From JAVKSL01 sp039583695 (lineage in GTDB: Bacteria > Actinomycetota > Acidimicrobiia > Acidimicrobiales > JAJPHD01): a stretch of 64,000 bases of DNA. The position numbers and the translations under genes are program-made. Location of the stretch: contig JAVKSL010000008.1 of assembly GCA_039583695.1 (NCBI GenBank), positions 1-64,000 of the forward strand, in the 5' to 3' direction. The notes under the pieces were generated by a model, which was not told where the DNA came from, did no database searches, and saw nothing but the letters and a program-made list of their open reading frames with translations. Below are positions 55,493 to 63,286 of the stretch, one piece after another (positions within the stretch are counted from its first letter, which is position 1; every line of letters begins with the position of its first letter).

Positions 55493-55801
55493 TCACCGAG
55501 CAATGCCGGCCAGGCGGCACTGGGGTTGGACCAGGTGGGCAAAGCTGTCGCGGCGGCCAAGCTCCGCCGCACACAGGGTCCGGGCGGCGGGCCCGCAGTC
55601 GTGGATGACGGTCCCCCCCGTCGCCATGGCCACCACCACGTTGACGCAGCCGTGAGCTGAAGGCGCCGCTGCGCTTGGGCGTACCACGGCCCATGCGCCA
55701 GCGCCGAGCAGTGCGGCGAGCAACACCAGCGCCACCGCCACGATGGAGCGTCCGGACCGGATTGTCAGTGGTTCTGCGGGCCAGGGGAGGCTTCCTGCCA
55801 T
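55493..55801 (-). CDS. Small secreted or membrane-tethered four-Cys protein
   Basis: The 102-residue protein has one hydrophobic helix (SIVAVALVLLAALLGAGAWA, about residues 19-38) followed by an exported domain with four Cys (HGCVNVV, HDCGPA, TLCAAE, QCRLAG) that could form two disulfides. The ATG at 55801 is 24 bp beyond the glnB terminator, so it probably has its own promoter or is expressed by read-through. No family is recognised. Confidence 0.55.
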   Translation of the reverse strand: MAGSLPWPAEPLTIRSGRSIVAVALVLLAALLGAGAWAVVRPSAAAPSAHGCVNVVVAMATGGTVIHDCGPAARTLCAAELGRRDSFAHLVQPQCRLAGIAR

Positions 55802-55824
55802 GAGGGTGTCCAGTCTCGATAAGG

Positions 55825-55858
55825 AAGGACCCGGCCGGCGTACGCCGGCCGGGTCCTT
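55825..55858 (-). terminator. Terminator hairpin of the amtB-glnB operon
   Basis: A perfect 34-nt palindrome (15 or more base pairs, GC-rich, with AAGGACCCGGCCGGCGT as its left half) begins 14 bp after the glnB stop on the minus strand. Its tail on that strand is only weakly T-rich. Confidence 0.8.
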
Positions 55859-55871
55859 CGCCAACAGGTCC

Positions 55872-56210
55872 TTACAGGGCTTCGGTGCCCCGTTCGCCGG
55901 TGCGGATGCGGATGACCTCGTCCAGATCCGCCACCCACACCTTGCCGTCGCCGATCTTTCCAGTGCGCGCCGCGTTGGTGAGCGTCTCCACCAGGGCCGG
56001 GGCCTCGGCGTCGCCCACCACGATCTCCATGCGCAGCTTGGGGACCAGGTCGACTTGATACTCCGCCCCGCGGTACACCTCGGTGTGCCCGCGTTGGCGT
56101 CCGTAGCCCTGGACCTCGGTGACTGTGAGGCCGTGGATGCCAGCTTTTTGCAGAGCATCCTTTACCTCATCGAACTTGAACGGCTTGATCACTGCGACGA
56201 CGAGCTTCAT
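55872..56210 (-). CDS. glnB: Nitrogen regulatory PII protein
   Basis: The 112-residue trimeric signal protein senses ATP/ADP and 2-oxoglutarate. MKLVVAVIKPFKFDEV opens it, the T-loop GRQRGHTEVYRGAEYQVDL carries Tyr46 and Tyr51, and KIGDGKVWV is the B-loop. It overlaps amtB by ATGA and would control ammonium import through AmtB and GlnE activity. In Actinobacteria the T-loop Tyr can be adenylylated (GlnK type). The usual GlnD partner is not in the window. Confidence 0.95.
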   Translation of the reverse strand: MKLVVAVIKPFKFDEVKDALQKAGIHGLTVTEVQGYGRQRGHTEVYRGAEYQVDLVPKLRMEIVVGDAEAPALVETLTNAARTGKIGDGKVWVADLDEVIRIRTGERGTEAL

Positions 56211-57610
56211 GACTCACCTCCCATGGACAGCTGCGGTCCCCCGATCCGCTCGACACCTGTCGAGCTGGGGTAGGCCTCCTCGCCGTGGATGGCCAGGTCG
56301 CCGATCTCCAGGTCTTCGTCGGGCATCCGCAGAGGGATGAACAGCCCAATGAGCTTGAGCAGCACGAACGTCACGAAGGCGTCCCAGACGATGATGGTCA
56401 GGGCGGCCCCAGCCTGCGCGATCAGCTGCTTGGGGTGACCGTACAGCGCACCGGTGACCGACGACGCTGACGACCCCTTCGCACTCCCGGCCGGGTACTC
56501 GATGATGTTGGGGTTGGCGAACACGCCCACCAGGAGGCCTCCTGTGAGGCCGGCTACGCCGTGGGTATGCACGACTCCCATCGCGTCGTCCACCTTTTGG
56601 AACAGGCGCGTCTGGCTGAGCTTGTTGAACGAGAACCAAACGACAGTGCTGCCGATGAACGACATGAGCAATGCCCCCACGCCGTCCACGAAGCCTGCAG
56701 CGGGCGTGATCACCACGAGACCCACGATCAGGCCATTGACCGCGCCGAGGAAGGTGGGCTTGCGCTCCTTGCTGGCAAACGTGTCCCACAGGATCCACGT
56801 GAGGCAGGCGCCAGCAGCGCACAGGTTGGTGTTGAGGACGGCGGATGCGGCGTCGGCTCCGGCGAAGTACGGGTCGCCTCCGTTGAAACCGTTCCAGCCG
56901 AGCCACAAGATGCCGGCTCCCACAGCCACCATCATCAAGTTGTGGGGCACAAATCTGTTCCGGTCCCTAGCGAGGCGGGGCCCTATGACCGCAGCTGCGG
57001 TGAAGCCTGAAACGCCGGCCGCCAAGTGGATGACGTAACCACCCGAGAAGTCGACCGCTCCGCGCTGAGCCCACCAGCCCCCGCCCCATACCAAGAAGGC
57101 GTTGACCGAGTAGGCGAAGGTGGACCACAGCGGCACGAAGATGGCCCAAGCCTTGAAGTTGATCCGCCCGAGCACGCTACCCAGGAAGAGCAAGGGGGTG
57201 ATGGCGGCGAACACGAACTGGAAGTAGACCAGGCTGGCCTGAGGGAAACGGAAGGTTGGCTGGAGCCCCGGTCCGACAAGCAGGGGAATGTTGGCTTGGC
57301 CCTGCTCGGAGACGTGACCGAGGACGTTGCCAGGGACGCCGATGAAGTTTCCGAGGATGCCGGGTCCGAGGTGGGCTGGAGAGCCGAAGCCCATGTCGAA
57401 GCCCCACAGGACCCAGACGACGAGCACCGCGGAGAAGCCGGTGAACGCCATCAGCATGGTGTTCACCGCCCATTTCCGCGGGACGAGGCCCCCATAGAGG
57501 ACTGCGAGGCCGGGCAAGCTCATTAGCCCGACCAGCGTGCCAGCGGTGAGCTGCCAGGCGTTATCTCCTGCGCTCAGGTAGCTGGGATATGGAATCAGTG
57601 AGGCAATCAA
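56207..57610 (-). CDS. amtB: Ammonium transporter
   Basis: The 467-residue protein has about 11 helices and the Amt signature regions: AGTLVGLMSLPGLAVLYGGL, DFSGGYVIHLAAGVSGF with the first pore His, NGFNGGD, and DDAMGVVHTHGVAGLTGGLL with the second. The C-terminal cytoplasmic tail binds PII. A TTG at 57610 is the best start seen; no in-frame ATG precedes the first helix. It is followed by glnB with a 4-bp overlap and preceded by GlnR-like sites. Confidence 0.94.
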   Translation of the reverse strand: MIASLIPYPSYLSAGDNAWQLTAGTLVGLMSLPGLAVLYGGLVPRKWAVNTMLMAFTGFSAVLVVWVLWGFDMGFGSPAHLGPGILGNFIGVPGNVLGHVSEQGQANIPLLVGPGLQPTFRFPQASLVYFQFVFAAITPLLFLGSVLGRINFKAWAIFVPLWSTFAYSVNAFLVWGGGWWAQRGAVDFSGGYVIHLAAGVSGFTAAAVIGPRLARDRNRFVPHNLMMVAVGAGILWLGWNGFNGGDPYFAGADAASAVLNTNLCAAGACLTWILWDTFASKERKPTFLGAVNGLIVGLVVITPAAGFVDGVGALLMSFIGSTVVWFSFNKLSQTRLFQKVDDAMGVVHTHGVAGLTGGLLVGVFANPNIIEYPAGSAKGSSASSVTGALYGHPKQLIAQAGAALTIIVWDAFVTFVLLKLIGLFIPLRMPDEDLEIGDLAIHGEEAYPSSTGVERIGGPQLSMGGES

Positions 57611-57729
57611 TTCGAAGATGCTCCTCTCGGTCTGGGGTTCCCCGGATCTCAGGGTCCTCGTTGCTCAGGGTCCTTGGCCCCCAGAGGGTCCTCGGATCAC
57701 ACACACTGGGCCATGGTGATGTCGAGACC

Positions 57730-57811
57730 GTTTCGCGTTTGTTACGTCAGAATGAACTCGTGTTGCAATCAGCGCACGCCCTTCGTAACCGAGAGTTCAC
57801 AAAGCGGAAAC
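57730..57811 (-). promoter_or_regulatory. GlnR-like operators upstream of amtB-glnB
   Basis: On the minus strand 57745-57730 reads GTAAC-N6-GAAAC, the exact GlnR half-site pair known from Actinobacteria. A second group at 57785-57811 reads GTAAC-N6-TTCAC-N6-GAAAC on the plus strand with the same 11-bp periodicity. Both lie 120-200 bp before amtB. Confidence 0.65.
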
Positions 57812-57846
57812 ACGTTTGCCACCGAGCTGGCCTAGGGTCGGCATCC

Positions 57847-58194
57847 ATGAACGTGACTACGATCAAAATGGTTCAAACGGAGCGCGGGCTTGGTTTCGGG
57901 GCTGCCGCGATAGCTGTGTTCTCGTTCCTTACTCTTTGGGTTCCCAACCTGGGTCACAGTGGGGGTCATGTCACCGGGGGCGCGTACCTGGCGATAGGCC
58001 TGATCCTTGCTGGGGCGATCCTCCTGGCCACGTTCAGTCGCCGCCTGGTCCTGCTCACGGCCGCGATGGCCTTCACCTGCGTCGGACCCTGGGGTCCTGA
58101 GCACCTGTTCCAGCTCCTGTTCATGATTGCCACCGCCTGGCTGGTCCTCAGGCTGGTTCGCACGTCAATTGGCTTACGGGCCAGCAGGAGCTGA
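57847..58194 (+). CDS. Small multi-spanning membrane protein
   Basis: The 115-residue protein has three to four hydrophobic segments (FGAAAIAVFSFLTLWV, YLAIGLILAGAILLATF, LVLLTAAMAFTCVG, LFQLLFMIATAWLVLRLV). The start at 57847 lies 36 bp after the distal GlnR-like site, divergent from amtB, so nitrogen control is possible. No family is recognised. Confidence 0.55.
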   Translation: MNVTTIKMVQTERGLGFGAAAIAVFSFLTLWVPNLGHSGGHVTGGAYLAIGLILAGAILLATFSRRLVLLTAAMAFTCVGPWGPEHLFQLLFMIATAWLVLRLVRTSIGLRASRS

Positions 58195-58201
58195 GGCGTC
58201 A

Positions 58202-58262
58202 GGGCCACTGGTGGGGGCTCCAGGCCCACTGGTGGGGGCTCCGGGCCCACTGGTGGTCCCGG
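58202..58262. repeat. 21-bp tandem repeat after the membrane-protein gene
   Basis: Nearly three copies of a GGCCCACTGGTGGGGGCTCC-type unit lie just downstream of the stop codon, between convergent genes. The unit is partly self-complementary, so it may also act as a terminator. Confidence 0.8.
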
Positions 58263-58296
58263 GCACAAGAGCCACCTCATTGCCGTGCGTCTGTTT

Positions 58297-59037
58297 TTAG
58301 ATACCTTCTTTGCGTGCCTTGATCACCAACGTGTGGGGGACCATTAGGAATGCATCTCTCCAGTGGGCGCTGCGCGGTCCGGCGGCGGCCGGCTCCGGCT
58401 CGAGTATCGCCTCGACCCTGTAGCCCGAGCGCAACAGGTCACTGTAGAGCTCGGGAATCGAGTGGCGGTACTCGGTGAAGGCGGCGCCATCGCGCTCGTA
58501 GTCGATGGGGGAGTGATCGAACCATGAGCGCACGATGCCCATGGTGGCGTCGTCGATGATTGCGTAGGCGGGATGTGGGAGGCTGAACACGAGGTGGGCG
58601 CCGACCTTGAGGACCCGGTGCGCCTGGCGAAAGACTCGTCGCAGGTCCTCCACGAAACCGAATGTGTGGGCGGAGAAGACGAGGTCGATTGTGTCGGCCC
58701 GCCAAAAGGCCAGATCGGCGATATCGCCCTGCCGGAACTCGACCCTCACCTGCTCGTGCTCCGCCAGCCGGCGCGCGTAGGCGATCTGCTGGGAGGAGAA
58801 GTCGATGCCGATCGCGGTGGCTCCTGCCTTGGCGAAGGCTACCGAGCATTGGCCCCCGCCACAGCCCAGCTCCAGGACCCGCTTCCCACGTAGGTCCCCG
58901 AGCAGTCGCAGGTCGGCCTCAGAGCCGATGTCGGGGCCGTAGTGAGCTACATCGCAGGAGAGCTGGGAGGACGCCTGGTATTGGGCCGAGTGCTGGTCCC
59001 ACGCGGCAAGGTTGTCATTGGGCACAGTGACAATCAT
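58297..59037 (-). CDS. Class I SAM-dependent methyltransferase
   Basis: The 246-residue protein has a methyltransf_11-type fold: motif I VLELGCGGGQCSVAFAKAGA, GIDFSSQQIAYARRLAEHE, DTIDLVFSAHTFGFVEDLRR and HRVLKVGAHLVFSLPHPAY. The substrate is unknown. The open N-terminus (WDQHSAQYQAS) is typical of small-molecule methyltransferases. It lies beside the 100-bp repeat copy B. Confidence 0.87.
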   Translation of the reverse strand: MIVTVPNDNLAAWDQHSAQYQASSQLSCDVAHYGPDIGSEADLRLLGDLRGKRVLELGCGGGQCSVAFAKAGATAIGIDFSSQQIAYARRLAEHEQVRVEFRQGDIADLAFWRADTIDLVFSAHTFGFVEDLRRVFRQAHRVLKVGAHLVFSLPHPAYAIIDDATMGIVRSWFDHSPIDYERDGAAFTEYRHSIPELYSDLLRSGYRVEAILEPEPAAAGPRSAHWRDAFLMVPHTLVIKARKEGI

Positions 59038-59080
59038 GCCCGATCTGAGCGGCCCTTGCCCACCTACCTAGCTGTCGTTA

Positions 59081-59180
59081 GGGCCTGTACGAGAACAACC
59101 TGGGCGGCGAAGCCGTTCAAATGCGGTCCTCATCAGGGCTATAGCTGTGCCCGCCGCCCAGGTTGTTCTCTGCCAGGCCC
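59081..59180. repeat. 100-bp palindromic repeat, copy B
   Basis: Left arm 59081-59108 and right arm 59153-59180 pair at 25 of 28 positions. The copy matches 20581-20680 at 95 of 100 positions. It contains the stop codon and the last 20 or so codons of the inositol-phosphate synthase gene. Confidence 0.92.
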
Positions 59181-60262
59181 TTAGCCCCGGTAGGCGCCCC
59201 GTCGGCGAACTCCTCCACCATGCGCTGCGCCACGTCGTCGTGGTACTGGACCGGCGGGGACTTCATGAAGTAAGCAGACGGGCCGAGCAACGGACCGCCG
59301 ATACCCCGGTCGAGGGCGATCCGGGCGCAGCGGATCGCGTCGATGATCACTCCAGCCGAGTTGGGCGAGTCCCAGACCTCCAGCTTCAGCTCCAGATTGA
59401 GGGGCACGTCGCCAAAGTTGCGGCCCTCCAGGCGGATATAGGCCCACTTGCGGTCGTCGAGCCACGGAACATGGTCCGACGGGCCGATGTGGACGTCGTG
59501 CGCGGAGATGCCGTTCTCAATCTGGCTTGTCACCGACTGGGTCTTGGAGACCTTCTTGGACTCGAGGCGGGAGCGTTCCAGCATGTTCTTGAAGTCCATG
59601 TTGCCGCCCACGTTGAGCTGGTAGGTGCGATCCAGCGCCATTCCCCGGTCCTCGAAGAGCCTGGCCAGGATGCGGTGCACGATCGTGGCTCCCACCTGGC
59701 TCTTGATGTCGTCGCCTACTATCGGGATTCCCGCAGCACGGAAGCGCTCGGCCCAAGCCGGGTCGCTGGCGATGAAGACCGGGATCGCGTTCACGAATGC
59801 CACGCCGGCGCTCAGGCAGGCCTCGGCGTAATGACGCTGGGCAGCCTCGGATCCCACAGGCAGGTAGGCGACCAGCACCTCGGCGCCCGCCGAGGTCAGA
59901 GCAGCCGCCACGTCGACCGGCGCGGCGGGGGACTCCTCGATGGTCTCCCGGTAGTACTGGCCCAGCCCGTCGAGGGTGGGTCCCCGCTGCACCACGACGC
60001 CCAGGTTGCCCAGGGTCGCGAAGCGGATCGTGTTGTTGGGGGGGACAAGGACAGCCTTGCCCAGGTCCAGTCCGACCTTGGCTGCATCCACGTCAAAAGC
60101 TGCCACCACCTCCACGTCGCCCACGTGGTAGCCGCCCAGCACCACATGCATGAGACCGGGGACCACGTCATCGGGGTTGGCGTCCCGGTAGTACTCGATG
60201 CCCTGGAGGAGGGCACTTGCGCAGTTGCCCACGCCGGCGATGGCTACGCGGATCTTGCTCAT
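59117..60262 (-). CDS. ino1: Inositol-3-phosphate synthase, actinobacterial type
   Basis: The 381-residue NAD-dependent enzyme turns glucose-6-phosphate into inositol-3-phosphate, the precursor of phosphatidylinositol and mycothiol. VAIAGVGNCASALLQGIEYY is the Rossmann start; GDDIKSQVGATIVHRILA, LNVGGNMDFKNML and YFMKSPPVQYHDDVA are typical. The ATG at 60262 was chosen over a 92-codon upstream extension. The normal end near EEF is followed by about 30 extra residues, 20 or so encoded by the 100-bp repeat. It overlaps the PadR gene by ATGA. Mycothiol would serve the SigR stress system of this window. Confidence 0.9.
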   Translation of the reverse strand: MSKIRVAIAGVGNCASALLQGIEYYRDANPDDVVPGLMHVVLGGYHVGDVEVVAAFDVDAAKVGLDLGKAVLVPPNNTIRFATLGNLGVVVQRGPTLDGLGQYYRETIEESPAAPVDVAAALTSAGAEVLVAYLPVGSEAAQRHYAEACLSAGVAFVNAIPVFIASDPAWAERFRAAGIPIVGDDIKSQVGATIVHRILARLFEDRGMALDRTYQLNVGGNMDFKNMLERSRLESKKVSKTQSVTSQIENGISAHDVHIGPSDHVPWLDDRKWAYIRLEGRNFGDVPLNLELKLEVWDSPNSAGVIIDAIRCARIALDRGIGGPLLGPSAYFMKSPPVQYHDDVAQRMVEEFADGAPTGAKGLAENNLGGGHSYSPDEDRI

Positions 60263-60978
60263 GTGCTTGCTACCTTTCGTGGGGTGGGCTCGGCAGGGTC
60301 GCCGGGCGATACGGTGGTGCGAGCTCGTTCGGCCTCGATGAGCCGATCGAGCCAGTCGATGTCGCCATCGAGGGACTCGGCGCCGTGCTCGGCGAGGGCC
60401 ACGCGCCACGTGTCGGTGCTCTGGGTGAGGGCGCTGCGGGCGCGACGCTGGGTGAGCACAGCCCTGCGGCGTTCCAGGAGCGCAACGCGCGCCTCGGGCG
60501 ACAGGTGCTGGGCGAAGGCCAGGCGCAGGGCGAAGCATCTGTCGTCCTCCGCCTCCCCGGCGGTGTTGTCGCCAGCCAGAAGGCGCTTGAACATGGCTTT
60601 TCCGACGTCGGTGATCGCGTACACCCGGCGCTGGCGGGTTGTACGGGCGCCTGCCACATAGCTGCTCCGCGCCCTGGCGGTGGCTCTGGTAGCCCGAAAG
60701 GCGGCCCGCTCGCCTGTGAGCGACCCGGTCATCGGGATCCGTCCCGGCTCCTCAGGGCCGGCACCTGACCGGCTGCCCGCTCCTACACCCCCGGGAGCGC
60801 CAGCCGGGGGGTTCAAGGCGACGACGGCCCCGCTTGCCTCCAAGCGAGCCAGCGCGGGGTACAGCGACCCAAACGACACGCTCACCAAGAAGCCCAGCGT
60901 CTCCCCCAGCCGCTTGCGCAGCTCGTAGCCGTGAAGCTCCTGCTCCTCCAGCAATCCCAGTATGGCCAGCTCCAGCAC
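60259..60978 (-). CDS. PadR-family regulator upstream of ino1
   Basis: The 239-residue protein has a PadR winged helix (LELAILGLLEEQELHGYELR, SVSFGSLYPALARLEASGAV), interrupted before the wing by about 55 residues of Gly/Pro/Arg-rich insert. The wing resumes at RRVYAITDVGKAMF and is followed by a helical dimerisation domain. GTG at 60978 begins the family. A PadR gene next to ino1 is conserved in Mycobacterium (Rv0047c-Rv0046c). A perfect palindrome lies 24 bp upstream. Confidence 0.88.
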   Translation of the reverse strand: MLELAILGLLEEQELHGYELRKRLGETLGFLVSVSFGSLYPALARLEASGAVVALNPPAGAPGGVGAGSRSGAGPEEPGRIPMTGSLTGERAAFRATRATARARSSYVAGARTTRQRRVYAITDVGKAMFKRLLAGDNTAGEAEDDRCFALRLAFAQHLSPEARVALLERRRAVLTQRRARSALTQSTDTWRVALAEHGAESLDGDIDWLDRLIEAERARTTVSPGDPAEPTPRKVAST

Positions 60979-61001
60979 TCTTGCTCCGATGCGATGTATC
61001 G

Positions 61002-61017
61002 TGTCGATATATCGACA
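61002..61017. promoter_or_regulatory. Perfect 16-bp palindrome, probable PadR operator
   Basis: TGTCGATATATCGACA is a perfect inverted repeat between the divergent padR and DUF5318 genes, 24 bp from the padR start. A related TGTATCG half-site lies next to it. This is the form and place of PadR autoregulatory sites. Confidence 0.7.
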
Positions 61018-61083
61018 GTGTAACAGGTTGTCGCTGCTTGTCCCACTTCGCTCCCTGCTGGCTCGTCGGGATAATCTGGAGGG

Positions 61084-61491
61084 GTGAGCTTCGGTCCAGC
61101 GTCGGTGCAAGGGGGCAGCAAAGGCTGCCTGCCGGGCCAGATCGACTACCGGCTGGCGCGCAACGCTGTTGTCCGAGAGTTCCGCCAGGGTCATCTGTCC
61201 AGGCTGGACGTGTGCGATGCCCACCCCGAGCTCCTTCGCGTCGCTCGGCACCTGGGTCAGCCGACCGCTGAGGACTGCCCGATCTGTGGCGACGGTGTGG
61301 TGGTCCACGTCTCGTTCGTGTTCGGGCCCCGCCTCCCCCCCGGCGGCCGGTGCGTGACCTCACCTGCGGAGCTGACCAAGCTTTCCAGGGGAGTCGCCCA
61401 GGTCGCTTGCTACGTGGTCGAGGTCTGCCCTGCCTGCTCGTGGAACCACCTGGCCCGGATGCAGGTGATGGGCGGCCGTCCCCGGGACTGA
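61084..61491 (+). CDS. DUF5318 zinc-ribbon-like protein
   Basis: The 135-residue actinobacterial protein has two Cys pairs, CPICGDG and CPACSWNH, that form a likely zinc ribbon. LSRLDVCDAHPELLRVARHL is the family helix. The gene is divergent from padR-ino1, as in other Actinobacteria. Function is unknown. The GTG at 61084 is the first usable start. Confidence 0.8.
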   Translation: MSFGPASVQGGSKGCLPGQIDYRLARNAVVREFRQGHLSRLDVCDAHPELLRVARHLGQPTAEDCPICGDGVVVHVSFVFGPRLPPGGRCVTSPAELTKLSRGVAQVACYVVEVCPACSWNHLARMQVMGGRPRD

Positions 61492-61590
61492 GCGCCACCG
61501 GGTGGTCATTATCGCCAAAGGAACGAGCTCGACTAGCCTGATTGGCGCCGCCGGCAGCCAACCTGGCGCTGGACGGTAGGAGGCATTGCC

Positions 61591-62481
61591 ATGTCAGAGA
61601 AGCTGACCATCCCGGCCATACGGGGTCACAAAGGTGGAGTGCCCCTGGTCATGGTCACCGCCTACGACGCGCCCGGCGCCGCGATGGCCGATGCGGCCGG
61701 CGTGGACATCATCCTGGTCGGCGACTCGGTGGCGATGGCCGTGCTCGGCCGTGAGGACACCCTCAGCGTCACGGTCTCCGAGATGGCTCATCACGTGGCC
61801 GCGGTGCGCCGAGCCCGGCCAGCCTGCCCGGTGGTGGCCGACATGCCCTGGCTCAGCTACCACCTGAGCCCCACTGACACGGTCGTCAACGCCGCGGCGC
61901 TCATAAGGGCCGGGGCCCAGGCGGTCAAGCTCGAAGGCGGTCGGCACCGGCTCCCCATGATCGCGGCCCTGCTGAGCGCAGAGATCCAGGTGATGGGGCA
62001 CCTGGGCCTGACACCGCAGTCGGTGCACGGCATGGGGGGATTCAAGGTCCAGGCGACCGCCCTCGAGGAGGCGGAGGCACTGGTGGAGGACGCAATCGCC
62101 CTGGCCGGCGCGGGCTGCTTTGCCCTGGTCCTAGAAGGCATACCGGACCGCCTGGCCGCCGTGGTCACTGACGCGGTCGGCGTGCCCACGGTCGGCATTG
62201 GCGCAGGCCCGCACTGTGACGGTCAGGTTCTGGTCCTTCACGACGTCCTGGGCTTAGCCGACCCGGCCAGAGTCGACCCGGCCACAGTCAAAGCCCATCC
62301 GCGTTTCGTTCGCCAGTACGCCGACCTGGCAGCTTCTGGCCGCGGCGCCCTGGGTGCCTGGGCGGCCGACGTGCGTTCGGGCTCCTTTCCCTCGCCGTCG
62401 GAAAGCTACCGGGCCGGTGAGGCCCTCGGTGCCTGGGCGGCCGCCCGCCTCGCACTCGCCCCTGAAACGCGGCAAACTTAG
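61591..62481 (+). CDS. panB: 3-methyl-2-oxobutanoate hydroxymethyltransferase
   Basis: The 296-residue enzyme of pantothenate synthesis transfers a hydroxymethyl group to ketoisovalerate. TAYDAPGAAMADAAGVDIIL and VGDSVAMAVLG hold the metal Asp, AQAVKLEGG the Lys and Glu, GHLGLTPQSVH and GIGAGPHCDGQVLVLHDVLG the rest of the barrel. TAGGAGG precedes the ATG at 61591. Confidence 0.95.
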   Translation: MSEKLTIPAIRGHKGGVPLVMVTAYDAPGAAMADAAGVDIILVGDSVAMAVLGREDTLSVTVSEMAHHVAAVRRARPACPVVADMPWLSYHLSPTDTVVNAAALIRAGAQAVKLEGGRHRLPMIAALLSAEIQVMGHLGLTPQSVHGMGGFKVQATALEEAEALVEDAIALAGAGCFALVLEGIPDRLAAVVTDAVGVPTVGIGAGPHCDGQVLVLHDVLGLADPARVDPATVKAHPRFVRQYADLAASGRGALGAWAADVRSGSFPSPSESYRAGEALGAWAAARLALAPETRQT

Positions 62482-62484
62482 ACC

Positions 62485-62790
62485 ATGCCGTCGGCGAACC
62501 CCGCCACTGCCCCTACTCGGAGAGACCTGCCCACTCCCCGCAGCGACCGGGAGGCCGACAGACCATGGGTGGTGATCGTGTGGAACGACCCGATCAACTT
62601 GATGTCGTACGTGACCTTCGTCTTCCAAAAGCTGTTCGGCTACAGCCGGGCGCACGCCACCAAGCTGATGCTAGACGTGCACCAGCGGGGCCGGGCCGTC
62701 GTGTCGAGCGGCCCCCGAGAGCGCGCCGAGCTGGACGTGATGCGCCTGCACGAGCACGGCCTGTGGGCCACCATGGAGCACGACGTATGA
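62485..62790 (+). CDS. clpS: ClpS protease adaptor
   Basis: The 101-residue adaptor hands N-end-rule substrates to ClpAP/ClpCP. WVVIVWNDPINLMSYVTFVF is the signature with the Asn-Asp pocket; LDVHQRGRAVVSSGPRERAE completes the fold. The first 26 residues are disordered. It overlaps the DUF2017 gene by ATGA, a pairing common in Actinobacteria. Confidence 0.92.
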   Translation: MPSANPATAPTRRDLPTPRSDREADRPWVVIVWNDPINLMSYVTFVFQKLFGYSRAHATKLMLDVHQRGRAVVSSGPRERAELDVMRLHEHGLWATMEHDV

Positions 62791-63257
62791 TTCGCGCCCG
62801 CCGCCTCCGCCGGGGCCGGGACGGCAGCTGGCAGCTACGCCTTCCGGCCGCCGAGCGCGACCTCCTGCGCACGCTTCCGTCCCAGGTTCGCCAGCTAATC
62901 GAGGCCGGCGACGACAGCACCCGGCGCCTCTTCCCTCCGGCCTATGCCGACGACGTCGCCGCCGAGTCCGAGTACCGCCAGATGGTCGGCAGATCCATCC
63001 TGGCGTCGCACACCGAGGCCCTGCGAATAATGGAGTCTACAGTCGACGCGGCCATGCTCGACGACGAGGAGCTGAACGCCTGGCTCGGCGCCCTCAACGA
63101 CCTTCGCCTGGTGCTTGGCACCCGCCTCGATGTGAGCGAAGAATTTGTCCCCCTGCCACCCGGCCACTCCCTCGCCCCGGCGATGGCGACCTACTCCTAT
63201 CTGAGCATGCTGCAGGAGCAGGTAGTGATCGCGTTGGCTTCAGGTTTTGAAAAATAG
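62787..63257 (+). CDS. DUF2017 family protein
   Basis: The 156-residue, mostly helical protein carries PAERDLLRTLPSQVRQLIE, LFPPAYADDVAAESEYRQMV and LNAWLGALNDLRLVLGTRLD, the DUF2017 pattern seen next to clpS in Actinobacteria. Translation is coupled to clpS. Function is unknown. Confidence 0.82.
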   Translation: MIRARRLRRGRDGSWQLRLPAAERDLLRTLPSQVRQLIEAGDDSTRRLFPPAYADDVAAESEYRQMVGRSILASHTEALRIMESTVDAAMLDDEELNAWLGALNDLRLVLGTRLDVSEEFVPLPPGHSLAPAMATYSYLSMLQEQVVIALASGFEK

Positions 63258-63286
63258 AGTCGGCTGCGCCGAGCACCCGAGCCCTC

